Under the pieces are notes generated by a model. It searched no databases, had not been told where the DNA came from, and saw nothing but the letters and a program-made list of their open reading frames with translations. The translations under genes were made by a program, and so were the position numbers. 55,555 nucleotides of DNA from Dehalococcoidia bacterium (GTDB lineage Bacteria; Chloroflexota; Dehalococcoidia; Lucifugimonadales; Lucifugimonadaceae): assembly GCA_002708085.1 (NCBI GenBank), contig PAOU01000011.1:1-55555 (forward strand), in the 5' to 3' direction. This document shows positions 26,292 through 35,429 of the stretch, in pieces (position 1 is the stretch's first letter; every line of letters begins with the position of its first letter).

Positions 26292-27014
26292 CTAGTGAAA
26301 TTTATATTTTCTAAAAATCCTATAAATTAATATTAATATAATTTCTAAGAATGCTTTTGAGCCATTAGAGAATTTTACAGAACTACTAGGATTGTAATAC
26401 CACTCAATAGGAATTTCTTTAATATTTTGGTTTAATTTTCTACTTAGAAATAATACTTCTACATCAAAAGAAAACCCATTGATTTTTTGCTGGCTAAAAA
26501 TTTTTGAGGTAGTAAAATTTTTAAAAAGCTTAAATCCACATTGAGTGTCATTGAAGTTTTTTAATAATAACAACCTTACAAAAATATTAAATAATATTCC
26601 CAAATAATGTCTTGTTTGAGGTTCCATATAAACATTTGATTGTGAATGGCTTCTATTTGCAATAATTATGTCTATAGAAGGATCCTGCTGTATTTCGCTT
26701 AGAAACATATCTAATTGATCTATTGACATTGATAAATCAGCATCACATAAAAAACTCCATTTTGCATTTGAAGAAAGAATTCCTTTCTTGACTGCCGCTC
26801 CTTTTCCTTTATGAGTGATGTCTATAATTTTTAAATTAATATTTTTAGAAGCTAATAAATTTACAATTTCAAGAGTATTATCTGTACTTCCATCATTGAT
26901 TATAATTATTTCATATTTAAAATCTTTTTTAGACAAAAAATCTTGAATTTTTTTTAGAGAATTTTCGATAATTGAAGATTCATTATATGCAGGAATTATT
27001 ATTGATAGAAACAT
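26292..27014 (-). CDS. Family 2 glycosyltransferase, polyprenyl-phosphate hexose synthase-like
   Basis: A 240-residue GT-A protein. It opens FLSIIIPAYNESSIIENSLKKI, has IIINDGSTDNT for nucleotide-sugar binding, and a DAD metal motif in FLCDADLSMSI. The central GKGAAVKKGI and later TQCGFKLFKN resemble the ALG5/DPM1 group that loads glucose or mannose onto a lipid phosphate. The C-terminal ~25 residues are hydrophobic, so it is probably membrane associated. It is last of the trxB-thrB-lysC-GT run, 12 bases after lysC, with no obvious functional tie to amino acid synthesis. Confidence 0.85.
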   Translation of the reverse strand: MFLSIIIPAYNESSIIENSLKKIQDFLSKKDFKYEIIIINDGSTDNTLEIVNLLASKNINLKIIDITHKGKGAAVKKGILSSNAKWSFLCDADLSMSIDQLDMFLSEIQQDPSIDIIIANRSHSQSNVYMEPQTRHYLGILFNIFVRLLLLKNFNDTQCGFKLFKNFTTSKIFSQQKINGFSFDVEVLFLSRKLNQNIKEIPIEWYYNPSSSVKFSNGSKAFLEIILILIYRIFRKYKFH

Positions 27015-27026
27015 GCTGAAGATCTA

Positions 27027-28262
27027 TTATCCAAAAAATTCTTTATGCAATGTATTTGTTGCTTTTTCTATATCAGAATCTTTGATTATGCATGTGATTC
27101 TTATCTCAGAAGTTGTAATCATTTCTATATTTACTTTTGCACCAGCTAAATTCTTGAACATTCTAGCAGCATAACCTGGTTGATTTTGAATTCCTGTGCC
27201 TACAATACTTATTTTTGCTAGACCTTGTTCACTATTAATATTCTTTGAGTTAATTTTATTAGAATCATTTAATATCTCTATAGCTTGATTTAAATGATTT
27301 TCTGACAAAGTAAAGCTAAGGTTAGTTTTCCCGTTATTTCCTGCGCTTTGAACTATCACATCTATATTTATACCTTGATTTGCAAGAGGCATGAATATAC
27401 TTGCAGCTACTCCAGGAGTATCATCTAAATCATTAATAGTTATTTTTGATATTTTCCTTTCTGTAGGTATTCCTGTTACTACTTCTCTAATTTCCATTTT
27501 TTTTATTCCTGATTTAATTATTGTTCCTTTAGATATTTTTGATGAATGTTTTACAGATATAGGTATATTATATATTGCTGCTAATTCTATGGACCTAGGA
27601 TGCATTTTTGCACCTAATGATGCCATTTCTAGCATTTCTTCAAAAGATAGATAATGAATTAATTTTGCATTTTTAACTATATTTGGATCTGCTGTAAATA
27701 TTCCTTCTACATCAGTGTAAATTTCACATGATGAAGCTTTTAATGCAGCAGCTAGAGCTACTGCTGTTGTGTCTGAACCACCTCTTCCAAGAGTAGTTAT
27801 ATCTTTAGTTTGTGAAACTCCTTGAAAACCTGCAACAATTACAATTTTTTTTGAGCTTAATTCTTTTTTAAGTCTTGAAATTTCAATTTTGGAAATCCTT
27901 GCAGATCCATGATTTAAATTAGTTTTGATTCCAGCCTGGGGACCTGTAAGACTTATTGAATTTACTCCTAATTTATTAGAATTTATTGCCATTGATAATA
28001 ATGTAGCACTAACTATTTCTCCTGTAGAAAGAAGCATATCTATATCTCTGTTATGTTTACTAGAAATATTTTTAATAATCTTTGTAGCTTGATAGAGAAG
28101 TTGATCAGTTGTTTTTCCCATTGCTGAAACTACTACAACTACATTGAATCCTTCAGAGTGTGTTTTGATAATTTTTTCAGCTATTTTTTTTATAGCAGTT
28201 ACATTTTTTAATGATGAACCACCGTATTTTTGGACTACGGTTTTATTTGATAGAGAAGACAT
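27027..28262 (-). CDS. lysC: Aspartate kinase
   Basis: A 411-residue monofunctional aspartokinase. The kinase domain (~1-250) has VVQKYGGSSLKN, VVSAMGKTTDQL, LGRGGSDTTAVALAAAL and EIYTDVEGIFTADP. Two ACT domains fill ~265-411 (TINDLDDTPGVAASIF and KISIVGTGIQNQPGYAARMFKNLAGAKVNIEMITTSEI), which mediate feedback by lysine and/or threonine. It makes aspartyl phosphate for lysine, threonine and methionine. It lies two bases after thrB, so threonine-branch genes are co-transcribed. lysA is nearby on the same strand but in a different run. Confidence 0.97.
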   Translation of the reverse strand: MSSLSNKTVVQKYGGSSLKNVTAIKKIAEKIIKTHSEGFNVVVVVSAMGKTTDQLLYQATKIIKNISSKHNRDIDMLLSTGEIVSATLLSMAINSNKLGVNSISLTGPQAGIKTNLNHGSARISKIEISRLKKELSSKKIVIVAGFQGVSQTKDITTLGRGGSDTTAVALAAALKASSCEIYTDVEGIFTADPNIVKNAKLIHYLSFEEMLEMASLGAKMHPRSIELAAIYNIPISVKHSSKISKGTIIKSGIKKMEIREVVTGIPTERKISKITINDLDDTPGVAASIFMPLANQGINIDVIVQSAGNNGKTNLSFTLSENHLNQAIEILNDSNKINSKNINSEQGLAKISIVGTGIQNQPGYAARMFKNLAGAKVNIEMITTSEIRITCIIKDSDIEKATNTLHKEFFG

Positions 28263-28264
28263 TA

Positions 28265-29182
28265 TTATTTTTTTACTTTAATATATGCACCTTTATTAGT
28301 TGGTTTAGTTATGATGACTCTTCCTTTCAAATTGTGTTTTCTAGCACATTCTAAAAGTTCATATTTTATTGTCATTTCTCTTCCTTTTGAAAAGAACATT
28401 ATTGATGGACCTGATCCTGCAACAAATCCTGAAAGAGCACCTGCATCTAACCCTGAATTTAAGATATATTTCATTTCTTTAAAATTTTCTAATCTTGCAT
28501 CCTGATGAATCATATCTTGGGTGGCTAATTTTAATAGAGAATATTCTTTGTTGTTTAAAGAATTTATCAGTAATGCTACTCTTCCAATATTGAACACAGC
28601 ATTTTTTCTGTCGATCAAAGGGTTTAATAGAGATCTAGATTTTTTTGTTTCAAATTCCATTTCAGGAATATAAATTATTACGTTTAAATCTTCTGCAATT
28701 GAAACTTTTGAAAATCCCCATTCTTTATTGTTAAGTACTGAAATAACACATCCTCCAATCATAGTAGGAGCAATATTATCAGGATGTCCCTCTTCATTGA
28801 TTCCAATTTCGATAAGTTTTTCTAGAGAAGTTTTTTGTTGATTTTTTAAAGTAGAACCAAGCAATAATCCAGCAGCAATAGCTGCTGAACTGCTTCCTAA
28901 TCCTCTTGAAAGGGGAATGTTATTGTTACAATTTATTGAAATCCCATTAATATTGTTATCAATAAAATTTTTTAATTGAATTAGAGTTAAATTATCTTGA
29001 TTAGGGATTTTTTTATAAGATTTTTCTCCAGAATATTTTATTGTAGGTGGTTTTGAAGAATTAATGTCTTGTGTGAGTGTAATTTTATTCCAAATATCTA
29101 CTGCAATTCCTACACAATCAAATCCTGATCCTATATTTCCACTGCTTGCAGGGACATTTACTTCGATTTCATGAAAATTCAT
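28265..29182 (-). CDS. thrB: Homoserine kinase
   Basis: A 305-residue GHMP kinase that phosphorylates homoserine on the way to threonine. The ATP-binding GHMP motif is IPLSRGLGSSSAAIAAG, the N-terminal motif is VNVPASSGNIGSGFDCVG, and NIAPTMIGGCVIS and LSGFVAGSGPSIMFF are family marks. Length is standard. Its start overlaps the trxB stop by 4 bases (ATGA), implying coupled translation. lysC follows after 2 bases. Threonine synthase and homoserine dehydrogenase are not in the window. Confidence 0.96.
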   Translation of the reverse strand: MNFHEIEVNVPASSGNIGSGFDCVGIAVDIWNKITLTQDINSSKPPTIKYSGEKSYKKIPNQDNLTLIQLKNFIDNNINGISINCNNNIPLSRGLGSSSAAIAAGLLLGSTLKNQQKTSLEKLIEIGINEEGHPDNIAPTMIGGCVISVLNNKEWGFSKVSIAEDLNVIIYIPEMEFETKKSRSLLNPLIDRKNAVFNIGRVALLINSLNNKEYSLLKLATQDMIHQDARLENFKEMKYILNSGLDAGALSGFVAGSGPSIMFFSKGREMTIKYELLECARKHNLKGRVIITKPTNKGAYIKVKK

Positions 29183-30120
29183 TTTTGGATTTGACCTAAA
29201 TAATTATATGCTGAGAGTGCAGATATTGCTCCTTGTCCAGCAGCAGTAACAGTTTGTTTTAAATTCCCTGAGGCATCTGTTAAATCTCCTGCAGCAAAAA
29301 TTCCTGCTATATTAGTTTCCATTAAATTGTTTACATGGACTTCATTTGTCGTAGGATTAATCTCTAATCCTAGTTGATTTGGAATTTTTAATCTTGGGTC
29401 TGCGCCTATCTCAATAAATAAACCATCAATATTGATATTTTTTGATTCATTATCACTTCTAGTTTCTATAGAATTAAGTCCAGATTCATTATTTCCGATA
29501 ATTTTAGTAATTTTGGTGTTAAGTAGTATATTAATATTTTTTGATTCATCTAGATGTCTTAAAAGTACAGGTTCTGGTCTATATATTTTATTCCCTCTGT
29601 ATATAAGATAAACTTCAGTAGAATATTTACTTAGCAATAATGCCCCTTCTATAGCTGCGTTTCCTCCTCCTACTACTGCTGTAATTTTGTCTTTATATAA
29701 AGGAGCATCACAGGTAGAACAATAAGAAACTCCTTTTCCAGTTAGTTCTTCTTCATTTTCTAAATTTAATTTTCTTCTTTCTCTACCTATTCCTAGAATT
29801 ACAGCTCTGGTTTCAATTGTAGTTTTTCCTGAACATTTTATGGAATAGCCTTGGTCTTTTTTTTCTATACTTATAGCGTTTTCATCAATAGTTTTTATAT
29901 TATAATTTTCAACTTGTTGTTTCATATTTAACATTAGATCATAACCATCGATTTCTGGTACTCCAGGATAATTTTCAATTAATCCTCCAGTGGCAGTTTC
30001 TCCACCAAAATCTTCTCCAATCATTACAGTAGGTATTTGATATCTAACAGCGTATAATGCCGCCGCATAACTGGCAGCTCCAAGACCTATAATACTTAAA
30101 TCTATATTATTTTTATTCAT
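29179..30120 (-). CDS. trxB: Thioredoxin-disulfide reductase
   Basis: A 313-residue low-molecular-weight flavoprotein that reduces thioredoxin with NADPH. The redox-active pair is in SYCSTCDAPLY. The NADPH-binding loop is VVGGGNAAIEGA. The C-terminal FAD motif is IAGIFAAGDLTD. The N-terminal FAD loop reads GLGAASYAAALYA, where the usual GxGxxG has Ser in place of the last Gly. No thioredoxin gene is near. It heads a run with thrB (4-base overlap), lysC and a glycosyltransferase. The region in front contains a 20-base tandem repeat. Confidence 0.93.
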   Translation of the reverse strand: MNKNNIDLSIIGLGAASYAAALYAVRYQIPTVMIGEDFGGETATGGLIENYPGVPEIDGYDLMLNMKQQVENYNIKTIDENAISIEKKDQGYSIKCSGKTTIETRAVILGIGRERRKLNLENEEELTGKGVSYCSTCDAPLYKDKITAVVGGGNAAIEGALLLSKYSTEVYLIYRGNKIYRPEPVLLRHLDESKNINILLNTKITKIIGNNESGLNSIETRSDNESKNINIDGLFIEIGADPRLKIPNQLGLEINPTTNEVHVNNLMETNIAGIFAAGDLTDASGNLKQTVTAAGQGAISALSAYNYLGQIQK

Positions 30121-30160
30121 ATAATAAGTTTCTATGATTGTTTATTAGAGATTATAAACT

Positions 30161-30200
30161 TTATACTTATAATAATTTACTTATACTTATAATAATCTAC
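30161..30200. repeat. Tandem 20-base repeat in the trxB / flavoprotein divergent promoter
   Basis: TTATACTTATAATAATTTAC is followed directly by TTATACTTATAATAATCTAC, two copies differing at one base. Each copy contains TATAAT on the plus strand; the second would be a -10 box about 20 bases before GTG 30214. The repeat may be a duplicated promoter element or paired operator sites shared by the two divergent genes. Confidence 0.75.
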
Positions 30201-30213
30201 AAGTAAATTTTAA

Positions 30214-31413
30214 GTGCAGGAAATTTTGAAAGAGCCTATTGTTGATACTATAGTTGTTGGATCTGGACCGGCAGGTAGTCAGTGTGCATACAATTTAAGT
30301 TCTAGGGGTCACTCAGTAATATTACTAGATTATAGAGAAAATATTGGTGATAAATTATGCACAGGAATTGTAAGTGCTGAATTTGAGAAATTTTATCCTG
30401 ATGTTTCAAAGTTTATTTATAGGAGAGCTTATTCAGCAAGTATTTTTTCTCCTTCTGGTAAATTATTAAAAATTAAACGGAAATCTCCTCAAGCATTAAT
30501 TATTGATAGGGAAAGTTTTATCAGAGAAATAGCATTTAATGCAGAAAAACTTGATACGAAATTGAAATTGGGAAGAGTAGTTGAAAAAATTGAAGTCAAT
30601 TCTAAATTTGTTCAGGTTAGAGTTAAATACAATGGAGAAGTAGAAGAATATACTTCTAGATCTTTAGTTTTAGCAAGTTGGTTTGGAAGCAGACTAGCAA
30701 AAATGGTAGGTTTAGATACCCCTAAGACAAAAATTTTTGGAGCTCAGGTCAAGATAAAATTTAATGGAATTGATGAGGTTAATGTTTTTACAGGACATAG
30801 TTTGCCAAAAGGTTTTTTTGGATGGATGGTTCCTTTAAATAATAATTATTCATATTTAGGTATATTAGGAAAAGAAAACCCTAAGGAAATTTTTGAAGAT
30901 TTTTGTAGAAATTTAAAAAATCGATTTACAACATTAAGTTTTTCTGATGATGTTGATATTTGGGGAATTACTGTATCTCCATCATCAAAAATTTTTTCAA
31001 ATAGAATTGTTGGAATAGGAGATGTAGTAGGACAAGTTAAACCTACTACAGGTGGAGGGATTTATTTTTCTATGAGGTCTGCAGATTTAGCTTCTCAAGT
31101 TTTATCTGAAGGGTTACTCTCAAACAATTTGTCTGAAACTTTTTTATCTAATTATCAAAAATCTTGGGAAAAAATTTTTAAAAAAGAGCTTCAGGTAGGT
31201 CAATTAGCAAGATTTTTTTATGAAAGTTTAAGTGAAGATGAAATTAATAATATTATTAATTATCTATTTGAATCAGGAGTACTAGATAAGGAAATTTCTT
31301 TTGATTGGCACTCTGAATTAGTAATGTATGCATTCAAAACAAAAATTTTAAACTTTGTTAAAACCCCTATGAGGAAAGCTGTTCAGAAAGTTATTTATTC
31401 TCTAAATAATTAG
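30214..31413 (+). CDS. Geranylgeranyl-reductase-family FAD-dependent oxidoreductase
   Basis: A 399-residue flavoprotein. The FAD dinucleotide loop is TIVVGSGPAGSQCAYNLSSRG, followed by NIGDKLCTGIVS, the family's conserved turn with a cysteine. The second FAD region is VGIGDVVGQVKPTTGGGIYFSM. Members saturate prenyl chains (menaquinone, archaeal-type lipids, carotenoids) or act on related polyprenyls. GTG 30214 has no ribosome site, while in-frame TTG 30226 has AGG five bases before it, so the true start may be four codons later. It overlaps the transketolase gene tail to tail by 23 bases. The substrate is unknown. Confidence 0.82.
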   Translation: MQEILKEPIVDTIVVGSGPAGSQCAYNLSSRGHSVILLDYRENIGDKLCTGIVSAEFEKFYPDVSKFIYRRAYSASIFSPSGKLLKIKRKSPQALIIDRESFIREIAFNAEKLDTKLKLGRVVEKIEVNSKFVQVRVKYNGEVEEYTSRSLVLASWFGSRLAKMVGLDTPKTKIFGAQVKIKFNGIDEVNVFTGHSLPKGFFGWMVPLNNNYSYLGILGKENPKEIFEDFCRNLKNRFTTLSFSDDVDIWGITVSPSSKIFSNRIVGIGDVVGQVKPTTGGGIYFSMRSADLASQVLSEGLLSNNLSETFLSNYQKSWEKIFKKELQVGQLARFFYESLSEDEINNIINYLFESGVLDKEISFDWHSELVMYAFKTKILNFVKTPMRKAVQKVIYSLNN

Positions 31414-33322
31414 AATTTTTTGAAATAGTCTCTTTGATTATTTTCATGATACTTAATGAATCAACTTTATGATAACTTAATACCTCTTCATTAGAACCAC
31501 ATTTAGGAATTTCATTAATCCCAATTTTTAAAAGAATTTTTGGAAAATCAGACTTGTCGGGTTGTTGAGAAATATTTGATAGTAACATTTCTCCTTGACC
31601 TCCACTTTCATAGTGATCATCTAATGTAAAGAGAAATTTAAATCCTTTTATTTGTTCTTTTAACCATTCTTTGTCTACATAGTTTAGCCAAGGTAAATTA
31701 ATAATTTTAATTTTAATTCCCGTTTTCATGAGTTCAGTTCTTGTTTTTAATAATTCATTTATCATTACAGGACCATAGCTGAAAATTATCACATCTTTTC
31801 CTTCAGCTATTGTAGTTCCTTTACCTTTTTCGATTTTATATTTTTTAGATAAATCAAAAGGTGTTTCTACTGGAATTGAACATAATCTAATATAGGAACT
31901 TTCTTTTAATTCATCTATGCAATAATTCAAAATCATTGATACTTCTTTAGAACAACTTGGTTGAATTAATTTTAGATTTGGAATTCCTGATAGAGATGCG
32001 ATATCCCTTACAGATTGATGGGAGTGTCCAGGTCCTCCTGGCAGGATTCCTGCTAAAGAACCTACATAAATAATTTTAGAATTTTCTGTTGCATTATTAT
32101 ATATTTGCTCATTTGGTCTACTGCTTAAAAAGCTAGCAAAAGAATGAACTATAGGTAGGAACCCTTCTAATGCTAGGGTACCAGCTTGAGAGACCATATC
32201 TTGTTCTGCTATTCCGCATTCGAAAAACCTATCAGGAAATTCTTCCTCAAATGGTATTAAGCCTGTGTCTAAAATTAAATCTCCATCTAAAGCAATAATA
32301 TATTTATTTTTCCTTGCTTGCTTTAATAGAGAAATGGAATATTCTTTTACTAATGATTCTTTTTTGTGAGAATTAGAAATGACATTTTTTGACTCATAAG
32401 AATTTTCAAGATCAAAATCTAAAGAAATTGAATTATCATTTATTATTTGATTGATTTTAGTAGAAAGTTCATCAATAGATTTTCTAAATATTTCATCTGT
32501 TGTTGAACCACTGTGGAATTTATAAAATTGTCCAGGTTTAAGATTATTAGCTTCTAGAAATGATACACCTTTACCTTTTATGGTATCTGCAATAATTGCT
32601 GAGGGCTGATTGCTATCAATCAATTTTTTTATATCTTTAGAAAATTTGAAAACATTATGTCCATTTATTTTAATTGTTTGAATTCCAAAAGAAGTTATTT
32701 TATTTTTTAATTCTCCCAAGTCGCTTGTATATTCTACTGTACGGTCTGATTGAAATTTATTATTGTCTATTATGATCATTAATTCATGTAAAGATTCTTG
32801 TTTCACTCTCATCAGTGATTCCCAAAATTGACCTTCTTGTAATTCTCCATCTCCAGTCATAACAAAAACTCTACATTCTGTATTTTTAAGTCTGTTTGCT
32901 TTTATTATTCCTTTAGCTTTTGATATTCCCATTCCTAAAGAGCCAGTATTAGTAATTACATTGGAAGTATTCACATCAGGATGCCCAGGAAGACCATCAA
33001 TTTTTCTTAATTTATGAATCAAATTAAAATCTATCAATCCTAGAGATGACATTACCGAATACATTGCTGGTGCATCATGGCCCTTAGAAGAAAAAAAATA
33101 ATTTCTTGTTGAGTTATTATTTAAAACATATTTTAAGAAAAACCATGACATTAGATCTATAGAACTGAATGATGACCCAATATGTCCAGATCCAGCTTTG
33201 TTTATCATATAAAGAATATTAATTCGACATAAATAAGAGAGTAGTTCAGATTTTATTTCAGGTTGGATCTCTTTTTTTAAAAGATCATTAAATATTTCAT
33301 GGGGCACAAAACTTAGAGTCAT
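31391..33322 (-). CDS. Transketolase, single-chain, in a ulosonic-acid operon
   Basis: A 643-residue ThDP enzyme containing both transketolase halves. The N-terminal half has SGHIGSSFSSIDLM, TGSLGMGISKAKG and the ThDP motif GDGELQEGQFWE...IIDNNKF. The Pyr half has CGIAEQDMVSQAGTLALEGFLPIVHSFASF, with the conserved glutamate in AEQD. Transketolases move two-carbon ketol units between sugar phosphates. It is the last gene of a tight operon with neuB-, phosphatase-, SDR- and neuA-like genes, starting 1 base after neuA ends. It may supply an unusual aldose or ketose phosphate rather than serve central metabolism. Whether the genome has another copy is not visible. Confidence 0.9.
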   Translation of the reverse strand: MTLSFVPHEIFNDLLKKEIQPEIKSELLSYLCRINILYMINKAGSGHIGSSFSSIDLMSWFFLKYVLNNNSTRNYFFSSKGHDAPAMYSVMSSLGLIDFNLIHKLRKIDGLPGHPDVNTSNVITNTGSLGMGISKAKGIIKANRLKNTECRVFVMTGDGELQEGQFWESLMRVKQESLHELMIIIDNNKFQSDRTVEYTSDLGELKNKITSFGIQTIKINGHNVFKFSKDIKKLIDSNQPSAIIADTIKGKGVSFLEANNLKPGQFYKFHSGSTTDEIFRKSIDELSTKINQIINDNSISLDFDLENSYESKNVISNSHKKESLVKEYSISLLKQARKNKYIIALDGDLILDTGLIPFEEEFPDRFFECGIAEQDMVSQAGTLALEGFLPIVHSFASFLSSRPNEQIYNNATENSKIIYVGSLAGILPGGPGHSHQSVRDIASLSGIPNLKLIQPSCSKEVSMILNYCIDELKESSYIRLCSIPVETPFDLSKKYKIEKGKGTTIAEGKDVIIFSYGPVMINELLKTRTELMKTGIKIKIINLPWLNYVDKEWLKEQIKGFKFLFTLDDHYESGGQGEMLLSNISQQPDKSDFPKILLKIGINEIPKCGSNEEVLSYHKVDSLSIMKIIKETISKNSNYLENK

Positions 33323-33323
33323 T

Positions 33324-34091
33324 TTAATAATTAAATGGTTTTTGGGTTATTTCAGTCAACTTAGCTTTTTCTGATTTTAAATATATTTCTGCTTTGATCC
33401 AATCCTCTTCTACATTCACATCAATTCCTTCATCATCTTTTGTGAAAAAGGGGATAATTTTTGAACCAGAAATGTTATTTTGCTCAAAAACTACATTAGA
33501 ATTTGCTATTTCTAAGCTTGCATTTTGTACAAAGACTTCAGGTAAAGAGGGGTATTGGGAACTATGTAATGGTTGATTATGTGGACCATAAGATTCAAGA
33601 TTTACGAATGGCTTTATATAGTCATCTTCTAATGTCCACATTTTACAAGGATGCTGTAAGCATTTTTCTACTGCTCTCAATGAATCTGAATTTGAATTAG
33701 AAAATAATTTAAAAGCTCTTTTAATAGTATTGGCTTTTCTGAAAGGACTTGTTGGCCTGAGGATGCTAAATTGAGAATAATTTTTGCTTAATTTAGATAA
33801 TTCAACTAATGCATGTTTGACAAATTCTATATCTGGAGATGTATCTGTTGCATAAACAGATGGTCTTAAAAAAGGGACTGAAGCTCCATAATACTCTGAT
33901 ATTTTTTTTATATCATTAGAGTCAGTTGAAACTATTATTTCATCAAAAATTTCACTATTTATTGCTGATTGAATTGTGTAAGCAATTAAAGGATGGCCAT
34001 TTAACAATTTAATATTTTTATTTTTAATTCTTTTAGATCCAGATCTTGCTGGGATCAGAGCTACAATATTATTACTACTTTTTTTAGACAT
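33324..34091 (-). CDS. CMP-nonulosonate (N-acylneuraminate-type) cytidylyltransferase
   Basis: A 255-residue NeuA/PseF/LegF-type enzyme that activates an ulosonic acid with CTP. The N-terminal nucleotide loop is VALIPARSGSKRIKNKNIK. SILRPTSPFRKANTI and the late DDEGIDVNVEEDWIKAE match the family. It lies within the NeuB operon, 6 bases after the SDR. It lacks a phosphatase domain, consistent with the separate HAD gene. The sugar could be sialic, legionaminic, pseudaminic, KDN-like or another nonulosonate; sequence alone does not decide. Confidence 0.87.
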   Translation of the reverse strand: MSKKSSNNIVALIPARSGSKRIKNKNIKLLNGHPLIAYTIQSAINSEIFDEIIVSTDSNDIKKISEYYGASVPFLRPSVYATDTSPDIEFVKHALVELSKLSKNYSQFSILRPTSPFRKANTIKRAFKLFSNSNSDSLRAVEKCLQHPCKMWTLEDDYIKPFVNLESYGPHNQPLHSSQYPSLPEVFVQNASLEIANSNVVFEQNNISGSKIIPFFTKDDEGIDVNVEEDWIKAEIYLKSEKAKLTEITQKPFNY

Positions 34092-34097
34092 TTTTTC

Positions 34098-34913
34098 TTA
34101 CCAAGCTGTCCATCCACCATCAATAATCAGATTAGATCCAGTCATGTAAGACGATGCATCACTAATTAAAAATAGAATAGGTCCACAATATTCTTCTCCT
34201 CTTGCCATTCTTCCTAAAGGAACTCTTTTTGAATATTCTTTTACAAATCTAGGATCTTGTTCTGAATATACTCCACCTAAAGTTAATGTATTTACTCGAA
34301 TGTTTTTTTCAGCCCAATATGTGGCTAAATATCTAGTAAAATTAATTATTCCTGACTTGGATACAGAATAAGCAATTGGTTTATAGAAATCTACCCCTGA
34401 TTTTTTAGTGAAATCATAGATTCTATGATCAGGTGATATAAGTCCATAATGAGAATTAATGTTTATTATGGATCCCTTTTTATTTTTTGCCATTTGAGAA
34501 CCTATTATTTGAGATGTAAGAAATGTTCCTTTTAAATTAACATCTAAAACTTTATCCCAAGATTCTATTGGTAGATCTTCAAGTGGACCAGTGTCTTTGC
34601 TATCAGTGCTTGGAGACGAATCTATAGCTGCATTATTTATTAATCCGGTAGGCTGTAAACCTTTCTTAATAATTTGATTTAGGCCATATTCAATAGATGA
34701 TTTTTCAGTAATATCTACTTCTATATATTCTAACTTAGAATTCTTAGGATCTTTTCCAAATTTTCCTTCATCATTTGGGTTGCCTAATATATCAAAGCTG
34801 AAAACATTTGCACCTCTAAATGCTAAATAGTCAGAATAAATGGAACCTAATTTTCCGCTACCACCTGTGATGATTATCACTTCATTTTCTATTTTAAAAT
34901 AATCTTTTACCAT
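34098..34913 (-). CDS. Short-chain dehydrogenase/reductase in the ulosonic-acid operon
   Basis: A 271-residue classical SDR. The cofactor loop is TGGSGKLGSIYSDYLA, NNAAID is the NNAG-type motif, the catalytic tyrosine and lysine are in YSVSKSGI, and SYMTGSNLIIDGGWTAW is the usual C-terminus. It sits between the HAD phosphatase and neuA with 2- and 6-base gaps. Position in the operon suggests that it oxidises or reduces the ulosonic acid or its precursor, in analogy to the SDR PtmA found with NeuA homologues in Campylobacter. That role is an inference. Confidence 0.85.
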   Translation of the reverse strand: MVKDYFKIENEVIIITGGSGKLGSIYSDYLAFRGANVFSFDILGNPNDEGKFGKDPKNSKLEYIEVDITEKSSIEYGLNQIIKKGLQPTGLINNAAIDSSPSTDSKDTGPLEDLPIESWDKVLDVNLKGTFLTSQIIGSQMAKNKKGSIININSHYGLISPDHRIYDFTKKSGVDFYKPIAYSVSKSGIINFTRYLATYWAEKNIRVNTLTLGGVYSEQDPRFVKEYSKRVPLGRMARGEEYCGPILFLISDASSYMTGSNLIIDGGWTAW

Positions 34914-34915
34914 AA

Positions 34916-35428
34916 TTATTCTGTTTGATTTGTTAGATGATCACATACTTCCCTTACAGCACCATTCCCTCCAAGAGTTTCAGTAATGTATTTGGCAACT
35001 TTAATTAATTTTGGATGACAGTCTTTTACAACAATTGGAAGGCCTACTTTTGATAGGCATTCTAAATCATTAATGTCATTTCCCATGAAAGCTACTTTAG
35101 AGATTTCTAAATTTTTATTTTCAATAATTTCTTTTACTAAAGAAAATTTATTTTCTACAGAATCATAACATTCAATATTCATTTTTTTACATCTAGTTTT
35201 TACTAAAGGGTTTTTCTCTGAAGATATAACAATTTTTCCTATTCCTTGAGATTCTAAGTTTTTTAATCCAATTCCATCATATCTTGAGCATTTAACCATT
35301 TCTTCTCCAGTTTGAGAAACATATACACTGTTGTCAGTGAATACTCCGTCAAAATCAAAAAATATAAATTTTATGTTTTTGAAAATAATTGATGTTTTAA
35401 GATCTAATTGTTTTGATTTAAGAGACAT
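34916..35428 (-). CDS. KdsC-type HAD phosphatase (ulosonate-phosphate phosphatase)
   Basis: A 170-residue capless HAD phosphatase of the KdsC subfamily. Motif I is FIFFDFDGVFTD (D25 and D27 from my start), then GEEMVKCSRYDGIGLKNL and VISSEKNPLVKTR, with motif IV MGNDINDLECLSKVG and GLPIVVKDCHP near the end. I use ATG 35428, one base after the neuB TAA, rather than the track's TTG 35446 inside neuB. KdsC homologues dephosphorylate Kdo-8-P, and close relatives act on Neu5Ac-9-P or KDN-9-P. Next to neuB and neuA, such a phosphatase implies a phosphorylated synthase product. Confidence 0.88.
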   Translation of the reverse strand: MSLKSKQLDLKTSIIFKNIKFIFFDFDGVFTDNSVYVSQTGEEMVKCSRYDGIGLKNLESQGIGKIVISSEKNPLVKTRCKKMNIECYDSVENKFSLVKEIIENKNLEISKVAFMGNDINDLECLSKVGLPIVVKDCHPKLIKVAKYITETLGGNGAVREVCDHLTNQTE

Positions 35429-35429
35429 T

